Assembly (NCBI GenBank): GCA_900314865.1
Contig: OMWW01000001.1
Span: forward strand, 189,457-253,456
DNA from: an uncultured Erysipelotrichaceae bacterium
GTDB taxonomy: Bacteria; Bacillota_I; Bacilli_A; RFN20; CAG-826
Direction of reading: 5' to 3'
Length of the DNA: 64,000 nucleotides
Part shown: positions 42,807-51,555 of the stretch, one piece after another
How positions within the stretch are numbered: the first letter of the stretch is position 1
How the letters are laid out: every line of letters begins with the position of its first letter
Position numbers and translations under genes: made by a program
Notes under the pieces: model-generated
What the model saw: the letters and a program-made list of their open reading frames with translations, nothing else
The model's database searches: none
What the model was told of the DNA's origin: nothing

Positions 42807-44201
42807 TTATCTATCTATTTCTGTTATGTCTATTCTACCACCAAGGTACATATCATTTTGTAGAATAAGGTCGTTGTCTTTTATTTCTAAAGCTGTGCTT
42901 AAGTAATAAACATATTTTGTGTTTGGTTGAACGTTTTCGTCAGGAATATAAACAATCCCAGTTCCATCTTTTGTTAATTCAGTTGTGCCATATAAGCCAT
43001 AATCTTCTTCAGTTATTTTAAAGATGAACCATTTTGAAAAATATTTTCCATTTAGTCTTCCTTTTATCTCGATGGTAAAATTTGCAAGAATCGCGTTATA
43101 TTTGGTCTTGTCGGTGTCGATGAATGGTATTTCTATTCCGTATGTAATTCTTAGTGCGTTGCTATTGTATTCTGACTTTAAATAACTGCAATTAACCCCG
43201 ATAATGAAATCGTTATCACTCATATTATTTAAGTCTTCATAACTGTCAATTCTTCCAAATGTAAAGGATGGTCTTTCTAAATATAGGTAGTCCGCTGTTT
43301 TGAGTTCTTCTTTAATGAATAACAAATCTTTAGTAGGGGTTTCACCTGTATCACTATATCTATACATTTGATAACTAAGATAATTATCACAGTTATACAT
43401 CGTAGTTTGTTTACCTTCTTCTGTTGGTTCAACATATTCAAAGCCCTCGGTTAATAGTTTTGATTCGTTGAATATGTATACTATTTCGTAGTAATTAAAG
43501 ATTCGATCATAGTATTCGATAAAATTACCACGTGGAACCCACTTTAGCATGTACCCATTAGAGATTTTATAGGCTTCATACCCCGTTTCACTATTATCTG
43601 CAGATAGATGAAAGGCAAGTTGATAGAAATGTCTCTCTGCCGAACCAGCATTAAATGGAGAGATATATGGAACGTATTCTTCATCTTCAACATATTCTTT
43701 TTTATATTCTGTTATGGAAACACTATCCTTGAGATAGTTTGCTCTGACATAGGTGTAGTCGTGGCCGTCCTTAAAATAGCATTGAATACTTGGAAGTTTA
43801 CGATTAGGATTACGATACTCTACATAGTATCCTTCTGTCGCATTTTTATAAATGTTAGAGCAGCCACCATAGTAGTTATCAACCTTAAATTCTTCTCCGG
43901 AGACAACTGTTATTTTTTCTCCGTAGTATACAGTTCCATTATCATATCCACTGACACTTTTTGGACATATATCACGGACATTTAGGATTAATTCTTCTTT
44001 TTCTTCAGCGGTTAGTTCTCTAACAATCCCATAGTCTTTGCCTTTAACAAATGTATGGTGAGTTCTTGGATCATATTTCTCCCACTCAGAATATATTGAG
44101 TTTCCTTTGTCTTCTCCATTTGTATTAGTAGTGGTTTCTCCACAACTAAAAACACCACAAAGTAATAAACCAGTAAATAAGAGTGATAACCATTTCTTCA
44201 T
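42807..44201 (-). CDS. Secreted lipoprotein of unknown function
   Basis: A 464-residue protein with a lipoprotein signal peptide (MKKWLSLLFTGLLLCGVFSC, lipid Cys at 20) and a Thr/Asn linker. The mature part is rich in Tyr, Asp and Glu and beta-strand-like (NGYMLKWVPRGNFIEYYDR, YGLYGTTELTKDG). No catalytic or binding motif is recognised. It is a single minus-strand gene, probably surface exposed. The 269-base gap to the next gene holds only a 19-codon frame at 44291-44347 without a good ribosome binding site. Confidence 0.8.
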   Translation of the reverse strand: MKKWLSLLFTGLLLCGVFSCGETTTNTNGEDKGNSIYSEWEKYDPRTHHTFVKGKDYGIVRELTAEEKEELILNVRDICPKSVSGYDNGTVYYGEKITVVSGEEFKVDNYYGGCSNIYKNATEGYYVEYRNPNRKLPSIQCYFKDGHDYTYVRANYLKDSVSITEYKKEYVEDEEYVPYISPFNAGSAERHFYQLAFHLSADNSETGYEAYKISNGYMLKWVPRGNFIEYYDRIFNYYEIVYIFNESKLLTEGFEYVEPTEEGKQTTMYNCDNYLSYQMYRYSDTGETPTKDLLFIKEELKTADYLYLERPSFTFGRIDSYEDLNNMSDNDFIIGVNCSYLKSEYNSNALRITYGIEIPFIDTDKTKYNAILANFTIEIKGRLNGKYFSKWFIFKITEEDYGLYGTTELTKDGTGIVYIPDENVQPNTKYVYYLSTALEIKDNDLILQNDMYLGGRIDITEIDR

Positions 44202-44470
44202 ATTTATAGTTTATTTAATTAATTAGAAAAAGTAGAACTAAATTTATTTCTACTTGATCATGTTTCACCATAAAGGGATGGATAATAATGTATAACCAAA
44301 CCATTGAAAACGTATACGACGGTAGAATGGTCGATAGCTGGAATTAATTTTATTTATTACAAAACCCAGAGAATAGTTTTTTCATTAGTGCTTAGAAAGA
44401 AAAAAAACAGCTAATAAACAATTCATACAAAAGTTGATATACTTAAAAAGTACAGTTAGAGGAACATAGT

Positions 44471-46492
44471 ATGAAAAGGTCTTTCAAATTATTTACTGTG
44501 TCGTTAAGTGTTTTTGCATATGGAATTTCTATCTGTTCTTGTGGAAATTCAAATGCAGAACCTCAAAACGTCCCTGTTGTTGACGAATTAGATGTTAAGC
44601 TCCGACAAATATACTCCGCTGGAGTTAATCAAGGATTAATCACCATTAGCTATCAAGAATGGCTTGAATCAATCAAAGGACAAGATGGTGATGATGGTTT
44701 AACCCCTTATATTGGTGAAAACGGAAACTGGTGGATTGGTTCAACTGACACGAACGTTAGAGCGGAAGGTAAATCTGCCTATGAACTATATTGTGATGCA
44801 CATCCTGAATATACAGGTGATTTAAATCAATGGTTAGATGATTTAACTAATGGAAGACTTGGAGACAAAGAATATCACACAGTCACCTTTGACTCTAATG
44901 GTGGCTCTGAAGTTGAACCTCAGCAAGTATTGCATGGTGAAAAAGCCACAAAACCAATAGACCCAACTAAAGAAAGATATACATTTGAAGGTTGGTATGA
45001 TGAAAATGATGATCGTTGGGTATTCAATGGATACTCTATCACTTTTGATATCACGCTTTATGCGAAATGGAAGGTTATTCCTGAACTGACAATTTCTCCA
45101 ACCAGTGTAACTATCAAAGAAGGCGAATCATTTATCATTTCTGTAGAGACATTCCCAGAAGACGCGGAAGTTATATTTACTTCTGATGATGAGAAAATCG
45201 CTACTGTTGATAAAGATGGAAACGTTTATGGTGTTTCTATGGGTACAACCACGATTGATGTTTCATTAAGTGAATATGGTATTTCTGAGAAATGTGCAAT
45301 ATCTGTTGAATATGATCTTGATATATGGACCAAAGAAACAAATATGAGTGGTTCTTTAACTGTTGGGGTTCCTGCTTACGCCTTAGAGTTCACCACTCAA
45401 ATGGCGGAAGATTATAACGAAATAACCGATAGTGATGTTGAATTCAATTTTGTTGAATTTAACGAATATGATAGCGTTAATAACTTCCCATCCGGACCTA
45501 GTAGTGGACCAGATGTCTTCCCATTTACATATGATGACACATATAACTTATATCAACTAGGAGCGTTATCACCTCTACCACAAAGTGATATTAGTGATTA
45601 TTGTACTAGTGAAATGCTTAAAGGATCTTTAGTGGGTGCCACAATAAATAACAATTATTTTGGATATCCTTACGCTGCCGATGAAGGAGTGGTGATGTTT
45701 TATAACAAAGAGCTTGTTTCTAATCCGTGGGAAATTCATTCGTTAGATGGGCTATATAACAAAGCCAAAGAGCTCAATTTAAAAGTTGCGTTTGATTTAT
45801 GTAATAACGGTTTATATGGTTCTGGTTTATTGCATACTTTCTCAATGGGTGAACCACTTTACAAAGTAGATTACACAAATACTGGACGCCAAATAACAAC
45901 TTCCTTTACTAATAGTGATGGTGGAGCCGCTTTTGGAGCTATGATTGGTATGGAGTTATTGAAGAGTGGACAAATTATCGCCTCTAATCAAGCTCCGATT
46001 GGAAATGATTGTTTCGCATCAATTATATCCACACGCTACGTAAGACAATTTAAAAACGAAATGGGTTCAAACTATGGAGTTATGCCTGTTCCATCTATTG
46101 TTGATAATACAGATGGCACAAGTCCTTTAATTGGAACACATATCGGAAATAAATATTTTGGAGTTAATGGTCTTTTGGAAGATGACAAATTAGAGCTTGC
46201 TAGAAACTTTGCAAGATTCTTATCTTCAGAATACGCTCAATATCATAGATATTATGCTCTTTCTACTCAACCAACATTCTCTTCTTTACAAAAGTTTGTA
46301 GCAAACGAACCTCACATTGCCGCATTAAACGAGCAAAAAGAATCAAATTGTGTAATAATAACTGAATCTTTACCAGGCCAATATTATTACTATGTTTCTT
46401 TGTTCTTTCAAAAATTATTTAATAGTTATCAATCCGCTGGTGAATATGATATTGCTGCTGGATTAGAAGAACTCGATATGTTATTGAAGTAA
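44471..46492 (+). CDS. Lipoprotein fusing InlB-type repeat, Big2 domain and solute-binding protein
   Basis: A 673-residue exported protein. A signal peptide with Cys near 23-25 (ICSCGN) is followed by a GENGNWWIGSTDT segment common in Firmicutes surface proteins. Next is an InlB_B/Listeria-Bacteroides repeat at about 138-198 (VTFDSNGGSEVEPQQ ... YTFEGWYDENDDRW ... LYAKW), then a Big2 domain (about 202-275, FTSDDEKIATVDKDGNVYG). The remaining ~400 residues form a type 1 extracellular solute-binding domain (LTVGVPAYALEFTTQM, VVMFYNKELV), as in sugar ABC importers. No transporter permease genes lie nearby. GAGG precedes the ATG. Confidence 0.85.
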   Translation: MKRSFKLFTVSLSVFAYGISICSCGNSNAEPQNVPVVDELDVKLRQIYSAGVNQGLITISYQEWLESIKGQDGDDGLTPYIGENGNWWIGSTDTNVRAEGKSAYELYCDAHPEYTGDLNQWLDDLTNGRLGDKEYHTVTFDSNGGSEVEPQQVLHGEKATKPIDPTKERYTFEGWYDENDDRWVFNGYSITFDITLYAKWKVIPELTISPTSVTIKEGESFIISVETFPEDAEVIFTSDDEKIATVDKDGNVYGVSMGTTTIDVSLSEYGISEKCAISVEYDLDIWTKETNMSGSLTVGVPAYALEFTTQMAEDYNEITDSDVEFNFVEFNEYDSVNNFPSGPSSGPDVFPFTYDDTYNLYQLGALSPLPQSDISDYCTSEMLKGSLVGATINNNYFGYPYAADEGVVMFYNKELVSNPWEIHSLDGLYNKAKELNLKVAFDLCNNGLYGSGLLHTFSMGEPLYKVDYTNTGRQITTSFTNSDGGAAFGAMIGMELLKSGQIIASNQAPIGNDCFASIISTRYVRQFKNEMGSNYGVMPVPSIVDNTDGTSPLIGTHIGNKYFGVNGLLEDDKLELARNFARFLSSEYAQYHRYYALSTQPTFSSLQKFVANEPHIAALNEQKESNCVIITESLPGQYYYYVSLFFQKLFNSYQSAGEYDIAAGLEELDMLLK

Positions 46493-47209
46493 ATGAAAAC
46501 AATAGATGAAGATAAGGTTGCTCCTGAAATAGAGCATGCATTAAAGAAGCTAGTTAAACTTGATATCGATTTTTATATCAATGGTGGTTTACTTTGCCAA
46601 TATTACTTAAAAGATCACGCTAGATACACAAAAGATCTTGATATCATTTTGAATGAGAAAAAAGAAATAATAGAAGAGAAATTAAAGAATATATATGGTT
46701 CGATAGATTTCTTTTATAATGATGAATCATTAACTTTTTATGAATCTTATTTTACTTGCCTTACCAAGGTCAATAATTTAAACGCTCAAGTAGAAGGAAG
46801 AATCGTAGAACATATTAAGGACATTAGATATGAAACATATTCATATAAAGGAATAATGTTTATCGGTGTGCCTCTTGAATATATAATCGCAGACAAATTA
46901 GTGGCAATCTTAAGCGAATTATCTAGACCATATAAACACCTAATTGATATTTATTCTTTTTCAAGAATCAATCAGTCATTAATCGATGTTAATGATGTTA
47001 AAAGATATATTGAGTTAATAAATAAGCAAGAAAATATCTATAGAAAAGAACATGGTTTAAAAGAATATAATTTACCTAAACAAATACCGGAAGATAAAGT
47101 CTTTAAACCACCATTTCTTTTACCGACTTTGCAAAGCAAATATAATCTCACACAACAAGAGATTGTATCGTCCATAAATCAGTGGTTAAAAAATTTCATA
47201 AAGCTATGA
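46493..47209 (+). CDS. Nucleotidyltransferase, AbiEii-toxin-like
   Basis: A 238-residue protein of the nucleotidyltransferase superfamily. NGGLLCQYYLKDHARYTKDLDI near residues 24-46 holds the G-G and D-x-D metal-binding pattern of AbiEii/DUF1814-type toxins, which block growth by modifying RNA or other targets. No AbiEi antitoxin precedes it; it follows the lipoprotein stop with no spacer. It could be an orphan toxin or a housekeeping-type transferase. The order of these two genes looks accidental. Confidence 0.75.
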   Translation: MKTIDEDKVAPEIEHALKKLVKLDIDFYINGGLLCQYYLKDHARYTKDLDIILNEKKEIIEEKLKNIYGSIDFFYNDESLTFYESYFTCLTKVNNLNAQVEGRIVEHIKDIRYETYSYKGIMFIGVPLEYIIADKLVAILSELSRPYKHLIDIYSFSRINQSLIDVNDVKRYIELINKQENIYRKEHGLKEYNLPKQIPEDKVFKPPFLLPTLQSKYNLTQQEIVSSINQWLKNFIKL

Positions 47210-47261
47210 TAAAATCAAATAAAAAGTAGAGAACGTCTATTCATTACAACATAGTTTTATT

Positions 47262-47295
47262 TTGTGGCACATTTGTGACAATTGTTGTGATAACA
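47262..47295 (+). promoter_or_regulatory. Promoter with 11-bp-spaced TTGTG repeats
   Basis: TTGTGG (47262) and TTGTGA (47273) start 11 bp apart; 11 bases later comes ATAACA (47290-47295) as a -10 candidate. The geometry equals the promoters at 19178 and 27647 (minus). It drives the Nif11-like gene. Confidence 0.45.
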
Positions 47296-47321
47296 TGTAG
47301 ACATCCAAGGAGGAGAAACCT

Positions 47322-47609
47322 ATGAAAAAAGAATTGTTAAAAGGATTAACAGAAGCTCAAATTGAAAAAGCAAGTAAATGTAAAAGCCAAGAAGAATTAT
47401 TAGCCTTAGCCAAAGAAGAAGGTATTGAATTAACAGAAGAACAATTAAACGCTATTAGTGGTGGTATATGCTGTGGCAATCCTCCACGTTATAGTAATTG
47501 CCCACAATGTAAAGAACAAGTTTCCGGCGAATATGTTGAAAACACTCCAGGCGATGGAAGATATGAATTCGTTTGTCCACATTGTGGATACGATTGGAAA
47601 GAAAAATAA
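47322..47609 (+). CDS. Nif11-like leader protein with C-terminal zinc ribbon
   Basis: A 95-residue protein. Residues 1-48 resemble a Nif11-type RiPP leader: charged helices, LALAKEEGIELTEEQLNAIS, ending in the Gly-Gly cleavage-like ISGG. Residues 49-95 are a zinc ribbon with CCGNPP, CPQCKEQ and CPHCGYDW, giving two CxxC knuckles plus an extra Cys pair. It may be a bacteriocin-like precursor or a zinc protein that kept a RiPP leader. No modification or export genes lie nearby, although the ABC exporter at 24520-27589 shares promoter geometry. AAGGAGGAG precedes the ATG. Confidence 0.75.
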   Translation: MKKELLKGLTEAQIEKASKCKSQEELLALAKEEGIELTEEQLNAISGGICCGNPPRYSNCPQCKEQVSGEYVENTPGDGRYEFVCPHCGYDWKEK

Positions 47610-47632
47610 TCTAACTGATCATAAATATTCTG

Positions 47633-47658
47633 AAAAACACCAAGTTTGGTGTTTTTTT
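47633..47658 (+). terminator. Terminator after Nif11-like gene
   Basis: AAAAACACCA pairs with TGGTGTTTTT around AGTT, then further T residues. Confidence 0.9.
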
Positions 47659-47692
47659 ATCATCTAAATTATTACAATAATTACTGTTATTA

Positions 47693-47853
47693 GTAGGTAT
47701 AACTTATTTGCTCCTCAACAAATCGGTTATCTTGATGAAAATGGAAGCTTCATTAATGATGACGCTGGTATCACTATCACTCATCAATTAGCGAAAGATT
47801 CCTGGTACGATTTGACCAAGCTCAACGCTGCTATTGCAAGTTATCAAGCATAG
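47693..47853 (+). pseudogene. Remnant of a surface protein gene
   Basis: An open stretch reading RYNLFAPQQIGYLDENGSF and on to QLAKDSWYDLTKLNAAIASY, ending in TAG at 47851-47853. It has no start codon or ribosome binding site. The content resembles the C-terminal part of an exported protein. A terminator follows. With 48053-48142 it may be the debris of one or two surface genes. Confidence 0.5.
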
Positions 47854-47872
47854 TAAAACAAACAAAAAATAG

Positions 47873-47896
47873 AAAGCGACTAAAAGTCGCTTTTTT
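47873..47896 (+). terminator. Terminator after the gene remnant
   Basis: AAAGCGAC pairs with GTCGCTTT around TAAAA, then TTT. Confidence 0.85.
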
Positions 47897-47910
47897 GTAA
47901 TTTGTCGTAT

Positions 47911-47996
47911 TTTTACTTTTGAGTTTGTGCAGTTTTTCACCAATTTTACTTTTGAGTTTGTGCGGTTTTTGGTAGTTTTTACTTTTGAGTTTGTGC
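47911..47996 (+). repeat. Three 20-bp direct repeats at exact 33-bp period
   Basis: TTTTACTTTTGAGTTTGTGC occurs at 47911, 47944 and 47977 with no mismatch, separated by unrelated 13-bp spacers. The fixed period of three helical turns suggests a protein-binding array. The array lies between two gene remnants. It resembles in design the 23-bp array at 53132-53211, whose units also begin TTTTTACT. Confidence 0.85.
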
Positions 47997-48052
47997 ATTT
48001 TGAGATTTCGATAAATCTAGACTATCCGTTTTGTTTTTTTGTTGACCATTAA

Positions 48053-48142
48053 CCGAAATACAAACTAACTTCAATTACAATAATTGCGGTGATGGGCTTA
48101 TTTATCTACAAAATGAAGAAGCAAAAAGAATATAATAAATAA
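48053..48142 (+). pseudogene. Remnant encoding a C-terminal membrane anchor
   Basis: The open stretch encodes LTSITIIAVMGLFIYKMKK followed by QKEYNK and TAA, a membrane helix with positive tail. It resembles the C-terminus of the surface protein at 54636-55505 (VVAISALSIVAIYKKKQK). No start or ribosome binding site is present. The repeats at 47911-47996 separate it from the other remnant. Confidence 0.5.
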
Positions 48143-48153
48143 AGAGGATATAT

Positions 48154-49176
48154 ATGTCTGCTATTAACAATAGAACTGACCATTATAAGACCATTAAGAA
48201 AACCTGTTATATCGCTAATATTGCATATCTTATTTTAAGAGCGTTTTATTTGATTCTTTTCATTGTTACTGGTGTATATTCCATGGCGATTTATACCGGA
48301 GCAACAATTCTATTTTATTTAGGTTGTTTCTATTTGGTTAAGAAGAGGAGATATTATTCCTACGCCTTACTTTGTGGTAATGAATTCTTTGCTTATGTTA
48401 TTACCATTACCATCCTATGCGGATTTGCTTCTGGCTTCCATTTATATTTAATTGGCTTAAGTGTTGTCTCCTTCTTCACTACTTATTTTTCTAAAAACCA
48501 TCGTATTCAAGGTTCTATATTATGGGCAGTATTATCCGTCGGTTTATATATAATGTTATTTTTCGTGACTAGAAATAACAGTCCTAAATATTTATTTCCT
48601 AATTGGATGAATGTCACTCTTATGACCGTCCATATTGTTGTCACCTTCTTATTTATAGTGTTCTATTTATTTACATTTACAAGTTATTCGTTGTCACTTG
48701 AAAAGAAAATCATGTTTGAATCTAGAACCGATGAACTCACCGGCATTAATAACCGATATGGGTTATATGATTATTTCGCTCAAGAAGAAAACAAATATAA
48801 CAAGGTTCTCGCTCTTTTTGATATCGATAACTTCAAAATCATTAATGATACCTATGGACATGTCGCGGGCGACTTCATTCTTAAAAGAATTGCAGAAGTG
48901 ATGAAGGAAACCTTAAAGGGTGCATTTATTTCTCGTTATGGAGGAGAAGAATTCATCGTTGTTGTAAATAAAGACAACGCTTATGAAAGTCTTGAATCAT
49001 TAAGAAAAGCAATTGAAAACGAAGTGATTGAATTTGAAGGACACAAACATCAAATCACCATCACCATTGGAGCGACATCTTATAAAAAAGAAATCTCCCT
49101 TGAAAAATGGATTGAGCTCGCTGATGAGAAGATGTATTCCGGTAAGAATTCTGGAAAGAACAAAACCGTTATTTAA
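48154..49176 (+). CDS. Membrane diguanylate cyclase (GGDEF domain)
   Basis: A 340-residue protein with six N-terminal membrane helices (about residues 15-180) and a C-terminal GGDEF domain (about 190-340) that makes c-di-GMP from two GTP. Key motifs are RTDELTGINNRYGLYDYF, FDIDNFKIINDTYGH (metal-binding Asp) and RYGGEEFIVVV near residue 262. No RxxD inhibitory site is seen five residues before GGEEF. GAGG precedes the ATG. The product could be the ligand of the c-di-GMP riboswitch at 61803-61885. The membrane part may sense an external or lipid signal. Confidence 0.95.
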   Translation: MSAINNRTDHYKTIKKTCYIANIAYLILRAFYLILFIVTGVYSMAIYTGATILFYLGCFYLVKKRRYYSYALLCGNEFFAYVITITILCGFASGFHLYLIGLSVVSFFTTYFSKNHRIQGSILWAVLSVGLYIMLFFVTRNNSPKYLFPNWMNVTLMTVHIVVTFLFIVFYLFTFTSYSLSLEKKIMFESRTDELTGINNRYGLYDYFAQEENKYNKVLALFDIDNFKIINDTYGHVAGDFILKRIAEVMKETLKGAFISRYGGEEFIVVVNKDNAYESLESLRKAIENEVIEFEGHKHQITITIGATSYKKEISLEKWIELADEKMYSGKNSGKNKTVI

Positions 49177-49331
49177 TAAAGTCAAAATTATGAAATCTAG
49201 AGTGGTGTATCGCTAAGGTACATCACTTTTATATTGGTATTTAAATCACCTAAAAAAATTTAGTAAAAAGCAAAAATACCTTTTTATAAGTGTAACTTGT
49301 TATTTTTGAACAGTTGTGCTTAAATATTGGT

Positions 49332-50066
49332 ATGAAAGTATTACCGATAATATTTACTTATAGTGATGTAAAAGAAATGTATCCTAATCGTGATAGTTTC
49401 AATTCTTTTTTGCGCCGTTCTATTAAAGCCGGAAACATTAAGCAAATAAAGAAAGGCTTATATGCTCTTGTGGATCCATCTAGTGGTTTTATTTATGCTA
49501 CAAAATTTCAAATCGCTTCTCGCTTATTCGATGATGCTTATTTCTCTTATCATGAAGCTTTGGAATATTACGGATTAGCTACCCAAGTATTTGTATCTCA
49601 CTTTACCTATTTAACACATGTGTATGTTGATGATTTAGATTTTGAAGAAAATATCTATTCATCTAAAAAAAGCACATGCGATTTAGAAATAATTGATCGA
49701 ATGAAACAAAACGGAGTTAGGGTTGTTTCTTTAGAGCGTGCAATAGTGGACTCAATAGATAATCCAGGCTATGCAGGTGGATTAGAAGAAATAGAATACG
49801 CTTTAGATGCTTGTAGAGACTTAAATATAGATGTGGTCATAAAAATGCTAGAGCATTATGATAAAGCTTTCTTATATCAAAAAGTTGGATATCTATTTGA
49901 AAAATATTTTGGCAATCGAGTGCCTGATTCTTTTTATCAATTATGTTTGTCTAAATCAGGTAACAAAATACAATATTTCGAAGCAAAAGTTGGCTTTGCT
50001 AAATTGGTGCTTAAATGGAAACTAATGGTGCCGACTGAAAGGAGCTTCCCAGATGAAATATACTAA
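49332..50066 (+). CDS. AbiEi-type antitoxin (type IV toxin-antitoxin)
   Basis: A 244-residue protein with an N-terminal winged helix typical of AbiEi antitoxins (TYSDVKEMYPNRDSFNSFLRRSIKAGNIKQIKKGLYALVD) and a C-terminal domain with VVSLERAIVDSIDNPGYAGG, the conserved AbiEi block. It represses its own operon and counters the toxin in this family. The ATG at 49332 is chosen; the frame extends to 49314 via TTG. No ribosome binding site is visible. It overlaps the toxin gene by 14 bases. Confidence 0.9.
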   Translation: MKVLPIIFTYSDVKEMYPNRDSFNSFLRRSIKAGNIKQIKKGLYALVDPSSGFIYATKFQIASRLFDDAYFSYHEALEYYGLATQVFVSHFTYLTHVYVDDLDFEENIYSSKKSTCDLEIIDRMKQNGVRVVSLERAIVDSIDNPGYAGGLEEIEYALDACRDLNIDVVIKMLEHYDKAFLYQKVGYLFEKYFGNRVPDSFYQLCLSKSGNKIQYFEAKVGFAKLVLKWKLMVPTERSFPDEIY

Positions 50067-50988
50067 AGAACAAGTGTTAAAATACGCGAAAGAAAATGGG
50101 TTTATTAGCAGCAACCTTGAAAAAGTAATGCGTTTATTAGATGTCTTGGATTATTTGTTTTCGCAAAGTTCATTTAAAGACAAATTAATCTTAAAAGGTG
50201 GCACAGCCATCAATTTAGCGTTCACCAACCTCAAAAGATTATCTGTTGATATCGATTTGGATTATGTTGGTAGTTTGGATAAAAACAAAGCTCTAGAAGA
50301 TAGGGCGTTATTAGAAAAAGAATTAGATAATTTTATGATTCGCGAGGATTACGCTATCTCTCCTAAATCTAGGGGCAGCTTTGCTCTCTTTTCAAGAATC
50401 TATAAATATCAAAACACTTACGGAAACAATGACACTATTAAAGTAGATATCAATTTTATGGATAGAACACATCTATATGCTATAGTTTTGTCTGAAGTTA
50501 CTTATTTTGATAAAACGGTCGTTCTAAGGACACCAGCTATTGAAGAATTGTTTGGCATGAAAATAAACGCTCTGATAGACAGAAGTAAACCAAGAGATTT
50601 GTACGACAGCCTTTTTATTGTAGAAAATATTAATAGATTTGATGTCGACATGTTAAGAAAATCAGTTGTTTTCTATCTATCTCTTAACAATACGTTTAAA
50701 ATTGATAATTCATCATTTGAGAGAATTAAAACAATTAGTCAACAAAGTATTAAAACAGAACTCCAACCAGTGCTAAAAAAGAGTGTAAAGTTTGATTTAA
50801 AAGAGGCTCAAGAAAAAGTAATTGATTGTTTATCTAACCTATTATCTTTAGATAGAAAAGAGTCTCTATATTTAGAAGAGTTTTCCAAAGGAAATTATGA
50901 TCCTAGTTTACTATTTGATGATTCGGTGGTTATTAGAGCCGAAAAACATCCAATGGCGAAATGGAGAGCTCTTAATATTATAAAGTAG
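50053..50988 (+). CDS. AbiEii-type nucleotidyltransferase toxin (type IV toxin-antitoxin)
   Basis: A 311-residue nucleotidyltransferase toxin. LKGGTAINLAFTNLKRLSVDID (residues 51-72) gives the GG and D-x-D active-site pattern and KPRDLYDSLFI near 178 is the second conserved block of the AbiEii/DUF1814 family. KVDINFM near 136 supplies the third acidic residue. AAAGGAG at 50038-50044 precedes the ATG, inside the antitoxin gene. With the preceding gene it forms a complete abortive infection/type IV module. Confidence 0.9.
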   Translation: MKYTKEQVLKYAKENGFISSNLEKVMRLLDVLDYLFSQSSFKDKLILKGGTAINLAFTNLKRLSVDIDLDYVGSLDKNKALEDRALLEKELDNFMIREDYAISPKSRGSFALFSRIYKYQNTYGNNDTIKVDINFMDRTHLYAIVLSEVTYFDKTVVLRTPAIEELFGMKINALIDRSKPRDLYDSLFIVENINRFDVDMLRKSVVFYLSLNNTFKIDNSSFERIKTISQQSIKTELQPVLKKSVKFDLKEAQEKVIDCLSNLLSLDRKESLYLEEFSKGNYDPSLLFDDSVVIRAEKHPMAKWRALNIIK

Positions 50989-51097
50989 ATAAATAACACG
51001 TATCATTCACATTGAAATTAAAGATTAGTGAATAATCTAATTTATAGTATTTATATAACAAAACCATTTGTTTCCACTAAATGTTATAATGGAAAAA

Positions 51098-51547
51098 ATG
51101 AAAAACTGGATTAAGTTTGTAATATTCATCCCTGTTATCAGTGTTGCTTCGATCATCATTTATTCTTGTATTGGGTATATGCTTTTAAAACCTCTTAACG
51201 CTTCAATTGCGTTTATTCCACTTCAAGCAGGGGCGTTGTTATTTGTTCATTCTTTGGTGTTTTTCATCATCGTTGATCACATCAAACCTAGACAAGCAAA
51301 TAAAGTAGAAGTTCAACAAGAAGAAGTAACACCAAAAGAGAAAATAGAAGTTAAAGAAGAAACTAGTCTTAGACAAATACATAGAAGAGATCACTTTAAC
51401 TACCAACCTTCAGAGAATGAAGAGGAAGAAAACAAAGATCCTTTTGATGAACTTGAAGATTATTACGAGGGCAAAAAAGAATTCAATGAACTTAGCGATG
51501 ACGCTCAAACAACATATTTTGAAGAAGTGATTGAGGATGATGATTAA
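51098..51547 (+). CDS. Two-helix membrane protein with acidic tail
   Basis: A 149-residue protein with two membrane helices (about residues 3-28 and 38-60) and a long highly charged tail rich in Glu and Lys. Family unknown. TATAAT (51085-51090) lies only 7 bases before the ATG at 51098, and no ribosome binding site is present, so the mRNA may be leaderless. An ATG at 51089 falls inside that box and is disfavoured. It is followed after 8 bases by a membrane-anchored HNH protein, suggesting an operon. Confidence 0.7.
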   Translation: MKNWIKFVIFIPVISVASIIIYSCIGYMLLKPLNASIAFIPLQAGALLFVHSLVFFIIVDHIKPRQANKVEVQQEEVTPKEKIEVKEETSLRQIHRRDHFNYQPSENEEEENKDPFDELEDYYEGKKEFNELSDDAQTTYFEEVIEDDD

Positions 51548-51555
51548 TTAAAACA

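Noticed and set aside
44291..44347. 19-codon frame as a small gene
   Set aside because: No ribosome binding site at proper distance and no match to the neighbouring genes.
47911..47996. Three 20-bp repeats with 13-bp spacers as a small CRISPR array
   Set aside because: Spacers are far too short, the repeats are T-rich without dyad, and no cas genes are present.
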